Positions 1-8,448 are shown, counted from the first letter of the stretch. The stretch is 64,000 bases of DNA from Falsirhodobacter sp051195255 (GCF_051195255.1 NZ_JBNJLK010000003.1:275733-339732); one strand, 5' to 3'. The notes: generated by a model from the letters alone, not told the origin. Numbers and translations: made by a program.

Positions 1-180
1 CTGCACCATCCCGAACAAAAGGCCCGAGATGAAGATGAAGCCCTGCGCGCTTTCCACGAACATCACGTGGCGGAAATGGACCTTCGACACCCAGTGCTGC
101 TGACGCAGCACCAGATGACTGAGAGTCATCGTGATCAGGAACCAGCCGCGCAGGCCGTCGAGAGAGGATATCCGCGACAT
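1..180 (-). CDS. OpgC-family membrane protein, N-terminal fragment
   Basis: Partial gene running off the left edge; 60 residues are visible from an ATG at 180. The start MSRISSLDGLRGWFLI and the following hydrophobic stretch match the N-terminus of OpgC-type multi-pass membrane proteins, related to acyltransferase-3 proteins and linked to succinylation of osmoregulated periplasmic glucans. The LDGLRG motif directly after the start is characteristic. Residues about 12-25 and 41-58 are hydrophobic and probably membrane-spanning. Family assignment rests on this short N-terminus only, so the exact function is unproven. Confidence 0.7.
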   Translation of the reverse strand, partial: MSRISSLDGLRGWFLITMTLSHLVLRQQHWVSKVHFRHVMFVESAQGFIFISGLLFGMVQ

Positions 181-244
181 TCCCGCTCTCTACGATGCAA
201 GCGCCGAACCGTCGAGAGGGGATGTAACAGAGGAATGACGAAGG

Positions 245-520
245 CTATTCCGGCTCTTGTGTCCGCTCGGCACGTGCGAGGCTCATCACGCGGGAGGTTT
301 CCTCGGCGATGGCAAGGCCGGTGGCCACGCCGTCTGTCGGAACGGCGCCGGGATCTTCCTGACCGTCCTTCAGGACGGACCGATCATCAAGGCGTTCGGC
401 CAGATCGGGATTCTTGTCCAAGGCGGCGGCCACAAGCTGGGCTAGGATCTTCCGGTGCGCGATGATCATGCCTTCCAGCCGATCCACGCGGTCTTCCGAA
501 CTGCTGTCGTGAGTTTCCAT
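245..520 (-). CDS. Hypothetical protein, 91 aa
   Basis: Start chosen at the ATG at 520 (METHDSSSED); the frame stays open to 577 but the upstream part is proline/arginine-rich and looks non-coding. A purine-rich AAAGGA lies about 14 nt upstream. The protein is soluble, acidic and helix-prone, with no signal peptide or recognisable domain. It lies between terC and the opgC-like gene on the same strand, separated from terC by a probable terminator, so it may have its own promoter. Function unknown. Confidence 0.5.
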   Translation of the reverse strand: METHDSSSEDRVDRLEGMIIAHRKILAQLVAAALDKNPDLAERLDDRSVLKDGQEDPGAVPTDGVATGLAIAEETSRVMSLARAERTQEPE

Positions 521-600
521 CGCCACGGGGCGGTTCCTTTCCGGCTGGCATTCTGGGGGGTCAACCACCCGGCGCATGTTCCAGTTCCGGCAAAAGGGAA

Positions 601-628
601 GGGCGGCGCCGCAGAACCGGCGCCGCCC
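601..628 (-). terminator. Probable terminator downstream of terC
   Basis: GGGCGGCGCCG (601-611) and CGGCGCCGCCC (618-628) form a perfect 11-bp stem with a 6-nt loop. On the minus strand the hairpin starts 7 nt after the terC stop codon and is followed by a pyrimidine-rich run (TTCCCTTTT). Confidence 0.7.
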
Positions 629-634
629 GAAGGA

Positions 635-1285
635 TCAGTGGCCGAAGCACAGCGCCGGCAGGATACCCGCGCAGGCGACTTCCTCGCCTCCTTCGTAGAT
701 CATGCGCAGGGCCACGAACAGGATCACCACGAAACCGATCCATGCGATGAAGCGGTACTTGTGCAGCAGGCGGGCGATCAGCGTGGCTGCAGCTCCCATC
801 AGCACGACGGAGATGAGGAGCCCGATGACCAGAACCTCCACGTGGTCCTTGGCAGCGCCGGCCACGGCCAGCACGTTGTCCAGCGACATCGACACGTCGG
901 CGATGATGATCTGGATCATCGCCTGCCAGAAGGTCTTCTTCGGCCCGCGGGCCGCGCGTTCGATCGCCTCGGCTTCGGATTCCGCGCCACTTTCGCGGAT
1001 CTCGCGGTACATCTTCCAGCAGACCCACAGCAGCAGGATGCCGCCGGCCAGCGTCAGGCCGATGATGGCCAGAAGCTGCACGGCCACCAGCGCGAACAGG
1101 ATCCGCAGGAGGACGGCGCCCGCGATGCCCCAGAAGATGACGCGCCTGCGGATTGCAGGGTCGACGCCCGCCGCGGCCATGCCGACGACGATGGCGTTGT
1201 CGCCGGCCAGAACCACGTCGATGAAAAGCACCTGCATCAACGCGGAGAATTCGGCGGTCAGAAAGGATTCAGTCAATGCCAGCAC
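635..1285 (-). CDS. TerC/YjbE-family integral membrane protein
   Basis: 216-aa polytopic membrane protein of the TerC family, whose members have been linked to metal (Mn2+, tellurium) homeostasis. Hallmarks are acidic residues inside membrane segments: FIDVVLAGDNAIVVG near residue 20 and IIIADVSMSLDNVLAVAG near residue 125, an internal two-fold repeat of the D-x-DN type. About seven hydrophobic segments are visible, split by a charged loop (SGAESEAEAIERAARGPKK). The start is GTG at 1285; an ATG four bases upstream is out of frame, and a TTG at 1276 is another option. The substrate cannot be inferred from sequence. Confidence 0.85.
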   Translation of the reverse strand: MLALTESFLTAEFSALMQVLFIDVVLAGDNAIVVGMAAAGVDPAIRRRVIFWGIAGAVLLRILFALVAVQLLAIIGLTLAGGILLLWVCWKMYREIRESGAESEAEAIERAARGPKKTFWQAMIQIIIADVSMSLDNVLAVAGAAKDHVEVLVIGLLISVVLMGAAATLIARLLHKYRFIAWIGFVVILFVALRMIYEGGEEVACAGILPALCFGH

Positions 1286-1379
1286 CCATGAGATCAGAAA
1301 GGCGAAAAATCCCTCTAGTCATCTCTCGATTCTCACGAAGTGTCGACAAGGAAGTGATCGGGTGCGCCCGCTTTGACGT

Positions 1380-1586
1380 TCAGCGCCAGAAGGGACGGTC
1401 CACTTCGTCCTGCGCTTCCCGGGCGTCCAGACCGATATCGTCCAGCAGATAAGGCTCCAGCCGCGCAAGGTGGCGCCGCGTGGTGCGCCGCAGTTCCCAG
1501 CCCAGAACGGCATGGGCCAGACGGAAAGCGACCCGTGCAAGCGGCGGCAGGGGCGTCGCTGGGGAGGTGAATGAAGTCGCCGTCAT
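1380..1586 (-). CDS. DUF1127 domain protein
   Basis: 68-aa protein whose C-terminal half carries the DUF1127 (YjiS-like) pattern: arginine-rich helix (LRRTTRRHLARLEPYLLDDI) followed by GLDAREAQDEVDRPFWR at the very end. Such short proteins are abundant in alphaproteobacteria; some act in phosphate, small-RNA or stress-linked regulation, but this member has no known role. It is divergent from the MocR regulator, and its start lies 10 bp from the first TGATACAA-type box, so the two genes probably share a regulated promoter region. Confidence 0.85.
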   Translation of the reverse strand: MTATSFTSPATPLPPLARVAFRLAHAVLGWELRRTTRRHLARLEPYLLDDIGLDAREAQDEVDRPFWR

Positions 1587-1595
1587 GATCGCACC

Positions 1596-1705
1596 TTGTG
1601 TTGATACAATATAGGTTATATGCCCCCCAAAACATAGATTGTCTTATTATCGACGGCGAGAAGTATATTGTGACTGATACAACATGGCGTCCTGACCTGA
1701 CACAA
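1596..1705. promoter_or_regulatory. Repeated TGATACAA boxes at the MocR gene start
   Basis: Three near-identical boxes lie in the divergent region: TGATACAA at 1602-1609 and 1675-1682, and TGACACAA at 1698-1705. The first two sit in larger dyads, TTGTGTTGATACAA (1596-1609) and TTGTGACTGATACAA (1668-1682). The third is inside the coding region. Direct repeats of this type are typical MocR operators, so autoregulation is a reasonable inference; no binding evidence exists here. Confidence 0.45.
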
Positions 1706-3070
1706 TATCCGGGGCCGAAGTATCTGGCCCTGTCGCGCGCCCTTCGGGATGCGGTTCGGGATGGCGTGTTGGTGGCAGGGGCACAATTGCCCACCGTCCG
1801 CGATCTGGCCTGGAAGCTGGAGATCACGCCTGGCACCGTGTCCCGCGCCTATCAGCTGGCGACGCAGGAAGGGTTGCTGGCGGCGACCGTCGGCCGCGGC
1901 ACGTTCGTGGCCGCGACCACGCCGCAACTGGGGCCGACGCAACCGCTGTTCGTGGAAAGCGCGCTGATCGCGCGGGGGGTCGTGGATCTGCGCTCCCCCT
2001 CCTTGCCGCATCTGGGGCAGGCAGAGGCGATGCGCGCGGCGTTTCACGCCCTCGCCGACCGGATCGAGGATGATTACGTCGATTATCCCACCCAAGTTGC
2101 CGAAACCGACTTGCGGCAGGCGGTGGTGGACTGGGTGTCTGACCGCCGCATGGGCCCGGTGGAGGAGGAGGACGTCGCCCTGACCCATGGGGGGCAGGCG
2201 GCCATCAACCTGGTCATGAACTGCTGCCTGCGCGGCGACCGGCCCGTGGTTCTGGCCGAGGATCTGGCCTATCCCGGCTTCCGCCACGCGGCCCGCCTGT
2301 CCCGAGCCGAAACCGTGGGGGTGGAGCTGGACCAGCACGGGCTGCGGCCCGACGCGCTGGAAGCGGCCTGCCGCCGGCACAAGGCGCAGATCCTGTGCGT
2401 CACGACCGAGGCGCAGAATCCCACCGCCGCCCGGATGCCCGAACATCGCCGGTCCGAGATCGCGCTGATCGCCCGCGCCTACGACCTTCAGGTGATCGAG
2501 GATGATTGCTATTCCGTGTCGGAAAGCGCTTTCCCGATGATCCGCGCCCATGTGCCCGAACGGACATGGTATGTCGGAAGCTGGTCGAAATCCGTGTCGG
2601 CGGCGATGCGCTTTGGCTATCTGATCTGCCCGCGCGGAATGGGGATGGCCGGCCGGATGACGGCGCAGCATGTCAGCTTCGCCATGCCGCGCCCCATCAG
2701 CGAACTGGCGCTGGAGCTGTTGCAGAGCGGGGCCGCCCAGACCCTGCGCCAGCGCAGCCAGGCGGAGTTCGCCGAGCGTCTCGACCTCATGGTGCGGGCG
2801 CTGGACGGGCAGGACATCGCGTGGCAGCCGGGGCTGCCCTTCGTGTGGCTGCGGCTTCCGGCGGGATGGCGCGCCTCCACCTTCGCGCGGATGGCGCAGG
2901 CGGCCGGCATCCTCGTCCGCTCGGCCGACGAATACGCGCTGGTGCATGGGCACGCGCCCAACGCGGTCCGACTGGCCGTGGCGGGTGCCGTTCCACGCGA
3001 CCGGTTCGAACAGGCGATGCACCGGATCCGCGATCTTCTGCTGAGCCCACCGGCCGAGCTGATCGTTTAG
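1670..3070 (+). CDS. MocR-type regulator (GntR HTH fused to aminotransferase fold)
   Basis: 466-aa transcription factor of the MocR subfamily. An N-terminal GntR winged helix (residues about 15-80; ITPGTVSRAYQLATQEG is the recognition region) is linked to a fold-type I aminotransferase domain from about residue 105. The PLP-binding lysine is K307 in YVGSWSKSVS. MocR proteins usually sense a PLP adduct with an amino acid, amine or vitamin. Start chosen at GTG 1670, preceded by GGCGAGAAG and giving the typical N-terminus VTDTTWRPDL; an earlier GTG at 1598 adds 24 residues that look non-coding. It lies directly upstream of, and co-oriented with, a polyamine-type ABC importer that it may control. 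Confidence 0.88.
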   Translation: MTDTTWRPDLTQYPGPKYLALSRALRDAVRDGVLVAGAQLPTVRDLAWKLEITPGTVSRAYQLATQEGLLAATVGRGTFVAATTPQLGPTQPLFVESALIARGVVDLRSPSLPHLGQAEAMRAAFHALADRIEDDYVDYPTQVAETDLRQAVVDWVSDRRMGPVEEEDVALTHGGQAAINLVMNCCLRGDRPVVLAEDLAYPGFRHAARLSRAETVGVELDQHGLRPDALEAACRRHKAQILCVTTEAQNPTAARMPEHRRSEIALIARAYDLQVIEDDCYSVSESAFPMIRAHVPERTWYVGSWSKSVSAAMRFGYLICPRGMGMAGRMTAQHVSFAMPRPISELALELLQSGAAQTLRQRSQAEFAERLDLMVRALDGQDIAWQPGLPFVWLRLPAGWRASTFARMAQAAGILVRSADEYALVHGHAPNAVRLAVAGAVPRDRFEQAMHRIRDLLLSPPAELIV

Positions 3071-3095
3071 GCAAAATGTGAACGGCACCCTGCAA

Positions 3096-3148
3096 GTGAC
3101 CGGTAATAAATGGGAAATCCCACTGTGACCGGGATGTGAAAAGATCAC
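3096..3148. promoter_or_regulatory. Candidate operator upstream of the ABC importer operon
   Basis: In the 156-bp gap before the permease gene, a perfect dyad TGGGAAATCCCA (3111-3122) is flanked by direct repeats GTGACCGG at 3096-3103 and 3125-3132. A second dyad, GTGA-N5-TCAC, follows at 3136-3148. The arrangement suggests a protein-binding region controlling the operon. The bound regulator is unknown; the adjacent MocR protein is the obvious candidate, although its own boxes have a different sequence. Confidence 0.35.
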
Positions 3149-3226
3149 GGCGGTCCAAAAATCCGCTTGTCGCCGCCGCGCACGCTGTGCAGAGTCGCCC
3201 GGAAAGACGAACGGACAGGGGGATCC

Positions 3227-4105
3227 ATGGCACGACGCGCCCAAGGCGCCGGGGCAGAGGCGAAAGGCGGCCTCCTGCTCATCGCGCCGCCTGCGATCTA
3301 TGCGCTTTTGCTGCTGCTTGCGCCGCTGCTGCTTCTGGTCGTCTACAGCGTCCTGACGGACGGCTATCTGGAGATTTTGCACCAGTTCACCTGGGCCAAC
3401 TACCATGAGGCGTGGACCAATCCCCTGTATCGCGGGGTGATGCTGCGGTCGCTGGCCGTGTCGCTTCTGGTAACGGTGGCCACGGTGCTGCTGGCCTTTC
3501 CCGTGGCCTATTTCGTCAGCTTCCACGTGGAGCCAAGCCGCAAGTCCACCTGGCTGTTCCTGATCACCATTCCGTTCTGGACCAGCTACCTGATCCGCGT
3601 GTTCCTGTGGAAGGTGATCCTCGGCTACAACGGCGTGCTGAACGCGGGGCTGATGAAGTTCGGTGTCATCTCGGAACCGCTGACCTTCCTTCTGTACAAC
3701 ACGAATTCGGTCGTCATCACGCTGGCGCACGCCTATGCGCCCTTCGCGATCCTGCCGATCTTCGTGGCGCTGGAAAAGATCGACCGGTCGCTTCTGGAAG
3801 CCTCGCAGGATCTGGGGGAATCCCGGATCGTGACCTTCCTGCGCGTGACGCTGCCTTTGGCCATGCCGGGCGTGGTGGCGGCCGTCCTGATCGTGTTCAT
3901 CCCCACCATCGGCGATTACGTGACGCCGCAGCTGGTGGGCGGGCCGGAAGGGCGGATGGTTGCGAACCTGATCCAGCTGCAATACCTGCGCCTTGACAAT
4001 TATCCGCTGGGATCGGCGCTGGCGATTTCGGCCATGGGCATCGTGGCGGTGATCAGCGCGGTCTTCCTGCTGTTCACCCGCCGCTATCTGAAAGGAACGA
4101 AATGA
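3227..4105 (+). CDS. ABC transporter permease, PotB type (polyamine family)
   Basis: 292-aa inner-membrane permease of the spermidine/putrescine (PotB/CysW) family with six predicted membrane segments. The EAA loop that docks to the ATPase reads LLEASQDLGESRIVTF..LPLAMPG (about residues 188-213). Start taken at ATG 3227, with AGGGGGA upstream; an open frame to 3167 adds a non-homologous extension. It is first in a three-gene operon and overlaps the next permease by 4 bp. Substrate specificity is normally set by a periplasmic binding protein, which is not encoded beside it, so polyamine is only the family-level inference. Confidence 0.88.
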   Translation: MARRAQGAGAEAKGGLLLIAPPAIYALLLLLAPLLLLVVYSVLTDGYLEILHQFTWANYHEAWTNPLYRGVMLRSLAVSLLVTVATVLLAFPVAYFVSFHVEPSRKSTWLFLITIPFWTSYLIRVFLWKVILGYNGVLNAGLMKFGVISEPLTFLLYNTNSVVITLAHAYAPFAILPIFVALEKIDRSLLEASQDLGESRIVTFLRVTLPLAMPGVVAAVLIVFIPTIGDYVTPQLVGGPEGRMVANLIQLQYLRLDNYPLGSALAISAMGIVAVISAVFLLFTRRYLKGTK

Positions 4106-4908
4106 GGGGGGGCATCTTCCGCATCTACACGATCGGCTATCTGCTGTTCCTGTATGCGCCGGTGGTGCTGCTGCCGATCTTCGCCTTCAACGACGGCACG
4201 GTCATCGCCTTCCCGCTGCAGGGCTTCACCACCCGCTGGTTCGTCCAGATGTGGAGCGAGCCGGGCCTGTGGCCCGCCCTGAAGAATTCCATGATCATCG
4301 CGGTGTCCACCGCCATCCTGTCGACGGTGCTGGGCGTGCTGGCGGCCCGCGCCTCCACCCGCTACCGCTTTCCGGGCAAGGCGCCGGTGATGGGGCTGAT
4401 CATGCTGCCGCTGGTCCTGCCGGAAATCATCGTGGCCGTGTCGCTTCTGGTGGTGCTGCTGGGCCTGGGCGTGCCCTTGTCCATCTTCACCGTGATCCTT
4501 GGCCATGTGCTGATGACGACGCCCTTCGCCATCGCGATCCTCACCTCGGCGTTCCAGGGCCTTGACCGGTCGCTGGAGGAGGCGGCCTATGATCTGGGCG
4601 AAACGCCGTTCAGCGCCTTCCGGCTGGTGATCCTGCCCTTGGTGATGCCGGGGATCATCTCCTCCATGCTGATCTCGTTCACGCTGTCGTTGGACGAGTT
4701 CATCATCGCCTTCTTCCTTGGCGGCACGCAGGTGACGCTGCCCGTCTACATCTTCTCGCAGTTCCGCTTCCCGGCTTCGGTGCCGGTGATCATGGCCCTG
4801 GGCACGATCCTTGTCGCCCTGTCGGTGCTGCTTCTGACCGCTGCTGAATATTACCGCCGTCGCGGCATCGCGAAAACCGGCGGCAAGGATACCGGAGGCT
4901 TCCTGTGA
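4102..4908 (+). CDS. ABC transporter permease, PotC type
   Basis: 268-aa second permease of the importer, PotC-like, with an N-terminal membrane segment (YTIGYLLFLYAPVVLLPIF) and five more. The EAA motif SLEEAAYDLGETPFSAFRL..LPLVMPG lies around residues 157-182. The start overlaps the upstream stop (ATGA, 4 bp) and the gene's own stop overlaps the ATPase start by 4 bp, so all three proteins are translationally coupled, as expected for subunits of one complex. Confidence 0.88.
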   Translation: MRGGIFRIYTIGYLLFLYAPVVLLPIFAFNDGTVIAFPLQGFTTRWFVQMWSEPGLWPALKNSMIIAVSTAILSTVLGVLAARASTRYRFPGKAPVMGLIMLPLVLPEIIVAVSLLVVLLGLGVPLSIFTVILGHVLMTTPFAIAILTSAFQGLDRSLEEAAYDLGETPFSAFRLVILPLVMPGIISSMLISFTLSLDEFIIAFFLGGTQVTLPVYIFSQFRFPASVPVIMALGTILVALSVLLLTAAEYYRRRGIAKTGGKDTGGFL

Positions 4909-6011
4909 TCCCGAAATCCCCCAAGTCCGACAAGCCGATGATCGAGTTTCGGGACGTCCACAAGTGGTACGGCGACTACCACGCCTTGCGCGGCATCAGC
5001 GCCACCATCCGGGAGGGGGAGTTCTTTTCGCTTCTTGGCCCGTCGGGCTGCGGCAAGACCACGCTGCTGCGCACCATCGCGGGGTTCGAAGGCATCTCCG
5101 AAGGCGTCGTGCTGGTGGACGGGCGCGACATGGCGGACGTGCCGGCGAACAAGCGGCCCACCAACATGGTGTTCCAAAGCTATGCCATCTTCCCGCATCT
5201 GACCGTGGCCGAGAACGTGGCCTTCGGCCTGCGCCGCCAGCGTCTGCCCAAGACGGAACTGGCGCAAAGGGTGGAGGAGGCGCTGACCATGGTCGGCCTC
5301 AAGGGTTATGGCGCGCGGGCGGCGCATGCGCTGTCGGGCGGGCAACGGCAGCGCGTGGCGCTGGCGCGGGCGCTGATCCTGAAGCCGAAGGTGCTGCTGC
5401 TGGACGAACCCCTGTCGGCGCTGGACAAGAAGATGCGCGAACAGATGCAGGTCGAACTGATCCGCCTGCAGCGGCAGGTCGGCATCACCTTCGTTCTGGT
5501 CACCCACGACCAGGAAGAGGCGCTGGTCATGTCCGACCGCATCGCCGTCATGTTCGAAGGGGAAATCGCCCAGCTGTCGGACGCCGAAACCCTGTATCGC
5601 CGCCCGAATTCCCGCCGCGTGGCCGAATTCATCGGCACGATGAACTTCCTGCCGGCCGAGGTCCTGTCTGAATCCGATCACGCGGTGGAGGTGGAGGCGC
5701 AAGGCTTCGGCCGTCTGATCTTCACCCCGGATCAGGTCGCGGACGACGCCGACACGGGAACTGCCATCGGCTTCCGCCCGGAAATCCTGACCCTGCTTTA
5801 CGAGGGCCAGACCGCTGCGGACCGTGAGGTGTCCGCCACGGTGGAGGAGGTCGTCTATTATGGCGACATGACCTATTACGACGTCCGGATCGACGGGACC
5901 GCAAAGCCTGTCCGCCTGTCCGCGCGCAACGTGTTCGGCCGCCCGGTCTTCGATCTGGGCATGCGCGTCCGCGTGGGGTGGAGCCCGGGCGCCCTGATCC
6001 TGTTCCGCTAG
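4905..6011 (+). CDS. ABC transporter ATP-binding protein, PotA type
   Basis: 368-aa ATPase energising the importer at the inner face of the membrane. Visible motifs: Walker A GPSGCGKTT (about 45-53), signature LSGGQRQRVALARAL (about 143), Walker B VLLLDEPLSALD (about 163), H-loop THDQEEAL (about 200), and a C-terminal TOBE-like region typical of PotA/UgpC ATPases. The start is GTG at 4905, overlapping the PotC stop. The stop codon overlaps the convergent tetR stop by 4 bp. No substrate-binding protein gene follows. Confidence 0.9.
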   Translation: MIPKSPKSDKPMIEFRDVHKWYGDYHALRGISATIREGEFFSLLGPSGCGKTTLLRTIAGFEGISEGVVLVDGRDMADVPANKRPTNMVFQSYAIFPHLTVAENVAFGLRRQRLPKTELAQRVEEALTMVGLKGYGARAAHALSGGQRQRVALARALILKPKVLLLDEPLSALDKKMREQMQVELIRLQRQVGITFVLVTHDQEEALVMSDRIAVMFEGEIAQLSDAETLYRRPNSRRVAEFIGTMNFLPAEVLSESDHAVEVEAQGFGRLIFTPDQVADDADTGTAIGFRPEILTLLYEGQTAADREVSATVEEVVYYGDMTYYDVRIDGTAKPVRLSARNVFGRPVFDLGMRVRVGWSPGALILFR

Positions 6012-6619
6012 ACGTCCTGCGGCAACAGGCCAAGGCCACGAAGATAGATCCCGATCCCGGCCTCCAGAAGATCCTCGGCCGGGAAGGGGGATCGGGCGTC
6101 GCCACGGGTGAACAGCTCCACGACCCCATGGCTCAGCGCCCAGACATGGGCCGAGAACATGGCCGGCGGCGGGCGCTTTTCCGGCGGGATGTGAACCGAC
6201 AGCCGCGCGGCCGCCTGCTCCAGCACCGCCGTGCAGGTTTCGGCCGCCTTGGCCAGATCGGCGTGCCGCTGGACCGAGATGCCGCTTTCGAACATTGCCA
6301 TGTAATGCCCGGGATATTTGCGGGCGAAGGCCAAATAGGCCCGCGCCACGGCCTCGAAGGCCGCCAGTGCGGACGGGCGCCCCTCGTCGAAGGCGAAGGT
6401 CATCAGCGCGCCGAAGATGTCATAGCCTTGCCGGGCCACCTCCACGATCAGTTCGTCCCGCCCGGCGAAATGGCGGTAAACGGCTGCGGGGGTCACGTCG
6501 GCCAGCTTCGCCGCTTCGGACAGGGTGAAGCCTTGCGGGCCCTTTTCCGCGATCAGGGCCAGCGCCGCCTCCACCAGCGCCTGGCGCAGGTTGCCGTGGT
6601 GATAGCCGCGCCTAGCCAC
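6008..6619 (-). CDS. TetR/AcrR-family transcriptional regulator
   Basis: 203-aa TetR-type repressor. The N-terminal HTH spans about residues 10-55, with the signature TLSEAAKLADVTPAAVYRHF and the following helix GRDELIVEVARQG. The C-terminal ligand region resembles the WHG type common in this family. It starts 8 bp inside the end of ppk2 and is the last gene of a tightly packed leftward operon, so it is probably co-expressed with ppk2. It converges on the ABC ATPase gene. The ligand and targets are unknown. Confidence 0.85.
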   Translation of the reverse strand: MARRGYHHGNLRQALVEAALALIAEKGPQGFTLSEAAKLADVTPAAVYRHFAGRDELIVEVARQGYDIFGALMTFAFDEGRPSALAAFEAVARAYLAFARKYPGHYMAMFESGISVQRHADLAKAAETCTAVLEQAAARLSVHIPPEKRPPPAMFSAHVWALSHGVVELFTRGDARSPFPAEDLLEAGIGIYLRGLGLLPQDV

Positions 6620-7478
6620 GGATCTCCGGTCCCCCTGCGATGCGGGGATCGGGGGTGCCGATCAGGGCGTCGTCACGGTCTTCATAGGCGACGGCGCGCA
6701 GCACGGTCTGGATCGCGACGATCCGCGCCCGCTTCTTGTCGTCCGAGCGGATGACGGTCCAAGGGGCGATGTCGGTGTGCGTCCGCTCCAGCGTCTCGTC
6801 GATGGCCTGGGTGTATTCGTCCCAGCGGGCCAGCCCTTCGACATCGACCCGGCTCAGCTTCCACTGCTTCAGGGGATCGGCCTCGCGCGCAAGAAAACGG
6901 CGCAACTGTTCCGCGCGGCTGACGTTCAGCCACAGCTTCACCAGCACGATGCCTTCCTCCACCAGCATGCGCTCGAACTCCGGCGTCTGGCGGAAGAAAC
7001 GTTCGCGCTCGGCGTCGGTGCAGAAGCCGAAGACCTTTTCGACCACGCCGCGATTGTACCAGCTGCGGTCGAACAGCGCGATCTCCCCCTCGGCCGGCAG
7101 GCGCTGGACGTAGCGCTGGAAATACCATTCCCCCTTTTCCCGATCGGTGGGGGAGGCGAGGGCCACGACATTGGCCACGCGCGGGTTCAGGTTTTCGCGG
7201 ATCGCGTTGATCGTGCCGCCCTTGCCGGCCGCGTCGCGCCCTTCGAACACGACCAGAACGCGCTTGCCCGTCGCCTTCACGTCGGCCGCCATGCGGACCA
7301 GCTGGCGCTGAAGCCCGTCCATCTGCGCTTCGTAATCCTTGCGGCGCATCTCCTCCTCCCACGGCCAGTCGGCGGCGAGGATGTCGTCCTTGTCGGCCTT
7401 GCGGATGGCCTTGCGGATATCGGCGGGCGCGCCGTCTTCCAGATAACGGGTGATGGCACCGTCGAAGGGCAGGGTCAT
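6612..7478 (-). CDS. ppk2: Polyphosphate kinase 2 (PPK2 family)
   Basis: 288-aa cytoplasmic kinase that transfers phosphate between polyphosphate and nucleotides. Walker A is GRDAAGKGG (residues 80-88), the Walker B-like motif DRSWYNR lies at 137-143, and the lid region around FLAREADPLKQWKLS is present; this single-domain size fits PPK2 enzymes. The start at ATG 7478 is supported by AAGGAG 7 nt upstream; the frame stays open upstream but without homology. It lies 37 nt after the hydrolase gene and overlaps tetR. Whether ADP, GDP or NMP is preferred cannot be read from sequence. Confidence 0.92.
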   Translation of the reverse strand: MTLPFDGAITRYLEDGAPADIRKAIRKADKDDILAADWPWEEEMRRKDYEAQMDGLQRQLVRMAADVKATGKRVLVVFEGRDAAGKGGTINAIRENLNPRVANVVALASPTDREKGEWYFQRYVQRLPAEGEIALFDRSWYNRGVVEKVFGFCTDAERERFFRQTPEFERMLVEEGIVLVKLWLNVSRAEQLRRFLAREADPLKQWKLSRVDVEGLARWDEYTQAIDETLERTHTDIAPWTVIRSDDKKRARIVAIQTVLRAVAYEDRDDALIGTPDPRIAGGPEIRG

Positions 7479-7515
7479 GGCAGGCTCCTTTTCGTGGATC
7501 GCAGGATGTCCAGCA

Positions 7516-8448
7516 TCACTTGGCGCGCGCGGCGGCGCGGTCCACCGCGGCGACGGCTTCTTCGGGAATGACGTGATGCACCATGTGACCCACACCGGGG
7601 GCGGCCGTCACGCGGACATTGGGCAGCGCCGTCATCTGAAGGGCCTCGATCCGGTAATCCACGATCCCGTCCTTCAACCCGTGCACGATCTCGATCGGCA
7701 TGTGCAGACGGCGGTAGTTCGGGGCCATAAGCCACAGATGCGCCTTCAGCGCGTTCAGCTGCCGCAGGTTCGCGCGGATCGTGTCCACCCGCAAGGCCAG
7801 TTCCGCGTCCGTGTCGGCGGCATAACCGGGCGGCGCCTCGTTCGGCTGGAACAGGTTGTCCACGACCCGGTTTAGCGCCCAGTCCGGCATGAAGGCCGCC
7901 ACCAAGGGCTCCACCGTCGCCTCCCCCACGGGGGTGGAGGCGAAGCGGGACAGCCAGTCAAGGCCCCCGTCCCAAGGCAGCACCGCGCCTGCCAGCAGGA
8001 CCACGGCGCGCGTATGGGCCGGATCCTCCAGCGCCCAGGCCATGGCCACGGCGCCGCCATAGCTGTGGCCCAGCACGATCGGGTCCCGCACGCCCAGCTG
8101 CGTCGCCGCCGCCCGCATGTAGTCGGCCTGCACCAGCGGGCTGTTGCCGTCCTTGCCCAGATCCGAGGAATAGCCGAGGCCCGGCCGGTCCAGCCGGATC
8201 ACGCGATAACGGTCGGACAGGCGGCGGGCCAGATCCTCCATGTCGCGGGTCGATCCGCTGGCGCCGTGGATCAGCACCACGTCCGGCCCGTGGCCCGAAA
8301 TCTCGGCATGGATGGTTGCATCCCTCACCCGAAGCAGTTGCCCGTGCGGGGGATTGCGCGCCTCGATCCGTTCGGCGCGGGCATTGGCCAGCGGCCCGCA
8401 GGCCCCCAGCAGCAGGCAAAGGCTAAGCGCCGATCGTTTGAATATCAT
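7516..8448 (-). CDS. Alpha/beta hydrolase, putative lipoprotein
   Basis: 310-aa alpha/beta-fold hydrolase with an N-terminal lipoprotein signal: hydrophobic segment then lipobox LLGAC with Cys17, so the mature protein is probably membrane-anchored. The oxyanion-hole HGASGS motif is at residues 61-66, the nucleophile elbow GHSYGG at 127-132 gives Ser129, and later Asp (GLKDGIVD) and His (GVGHMVHH) residues complete a triad. Its start lies 26 bp inside metA, indicating coupled translation. Substrate unknown; lipase, esterase and haloperoxidase-like activities are all possible. Confidence 0.85.
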   Translation of the reverse strand: MIFKRSALSLCLLLGACGPLANARAERIEARNPPHGQLLRVRDATIHAEISGHGPDVVLIHGASGSTRDMEDLARRLSDRYRVIRLDRPGLGYSSDLGKDGNSPLVQADYMRAAATQLGVRDPIVLGHSYGGAVAMAWALEDPAHTRAVVLLAGAVLPWDGGLDWLSRFASTPVGEATVEPLVAAFMPDWALNRVVDNLFQPNEAPPGYAADTDAELALRVDTIRANLRQLNALKAHLWLMAPNYRRLHMPIEIVHGLKDGIVDYRIEALQMTALPNVRVTAAPGVGHMVHHVIPEEAVAAVDRAAARAK

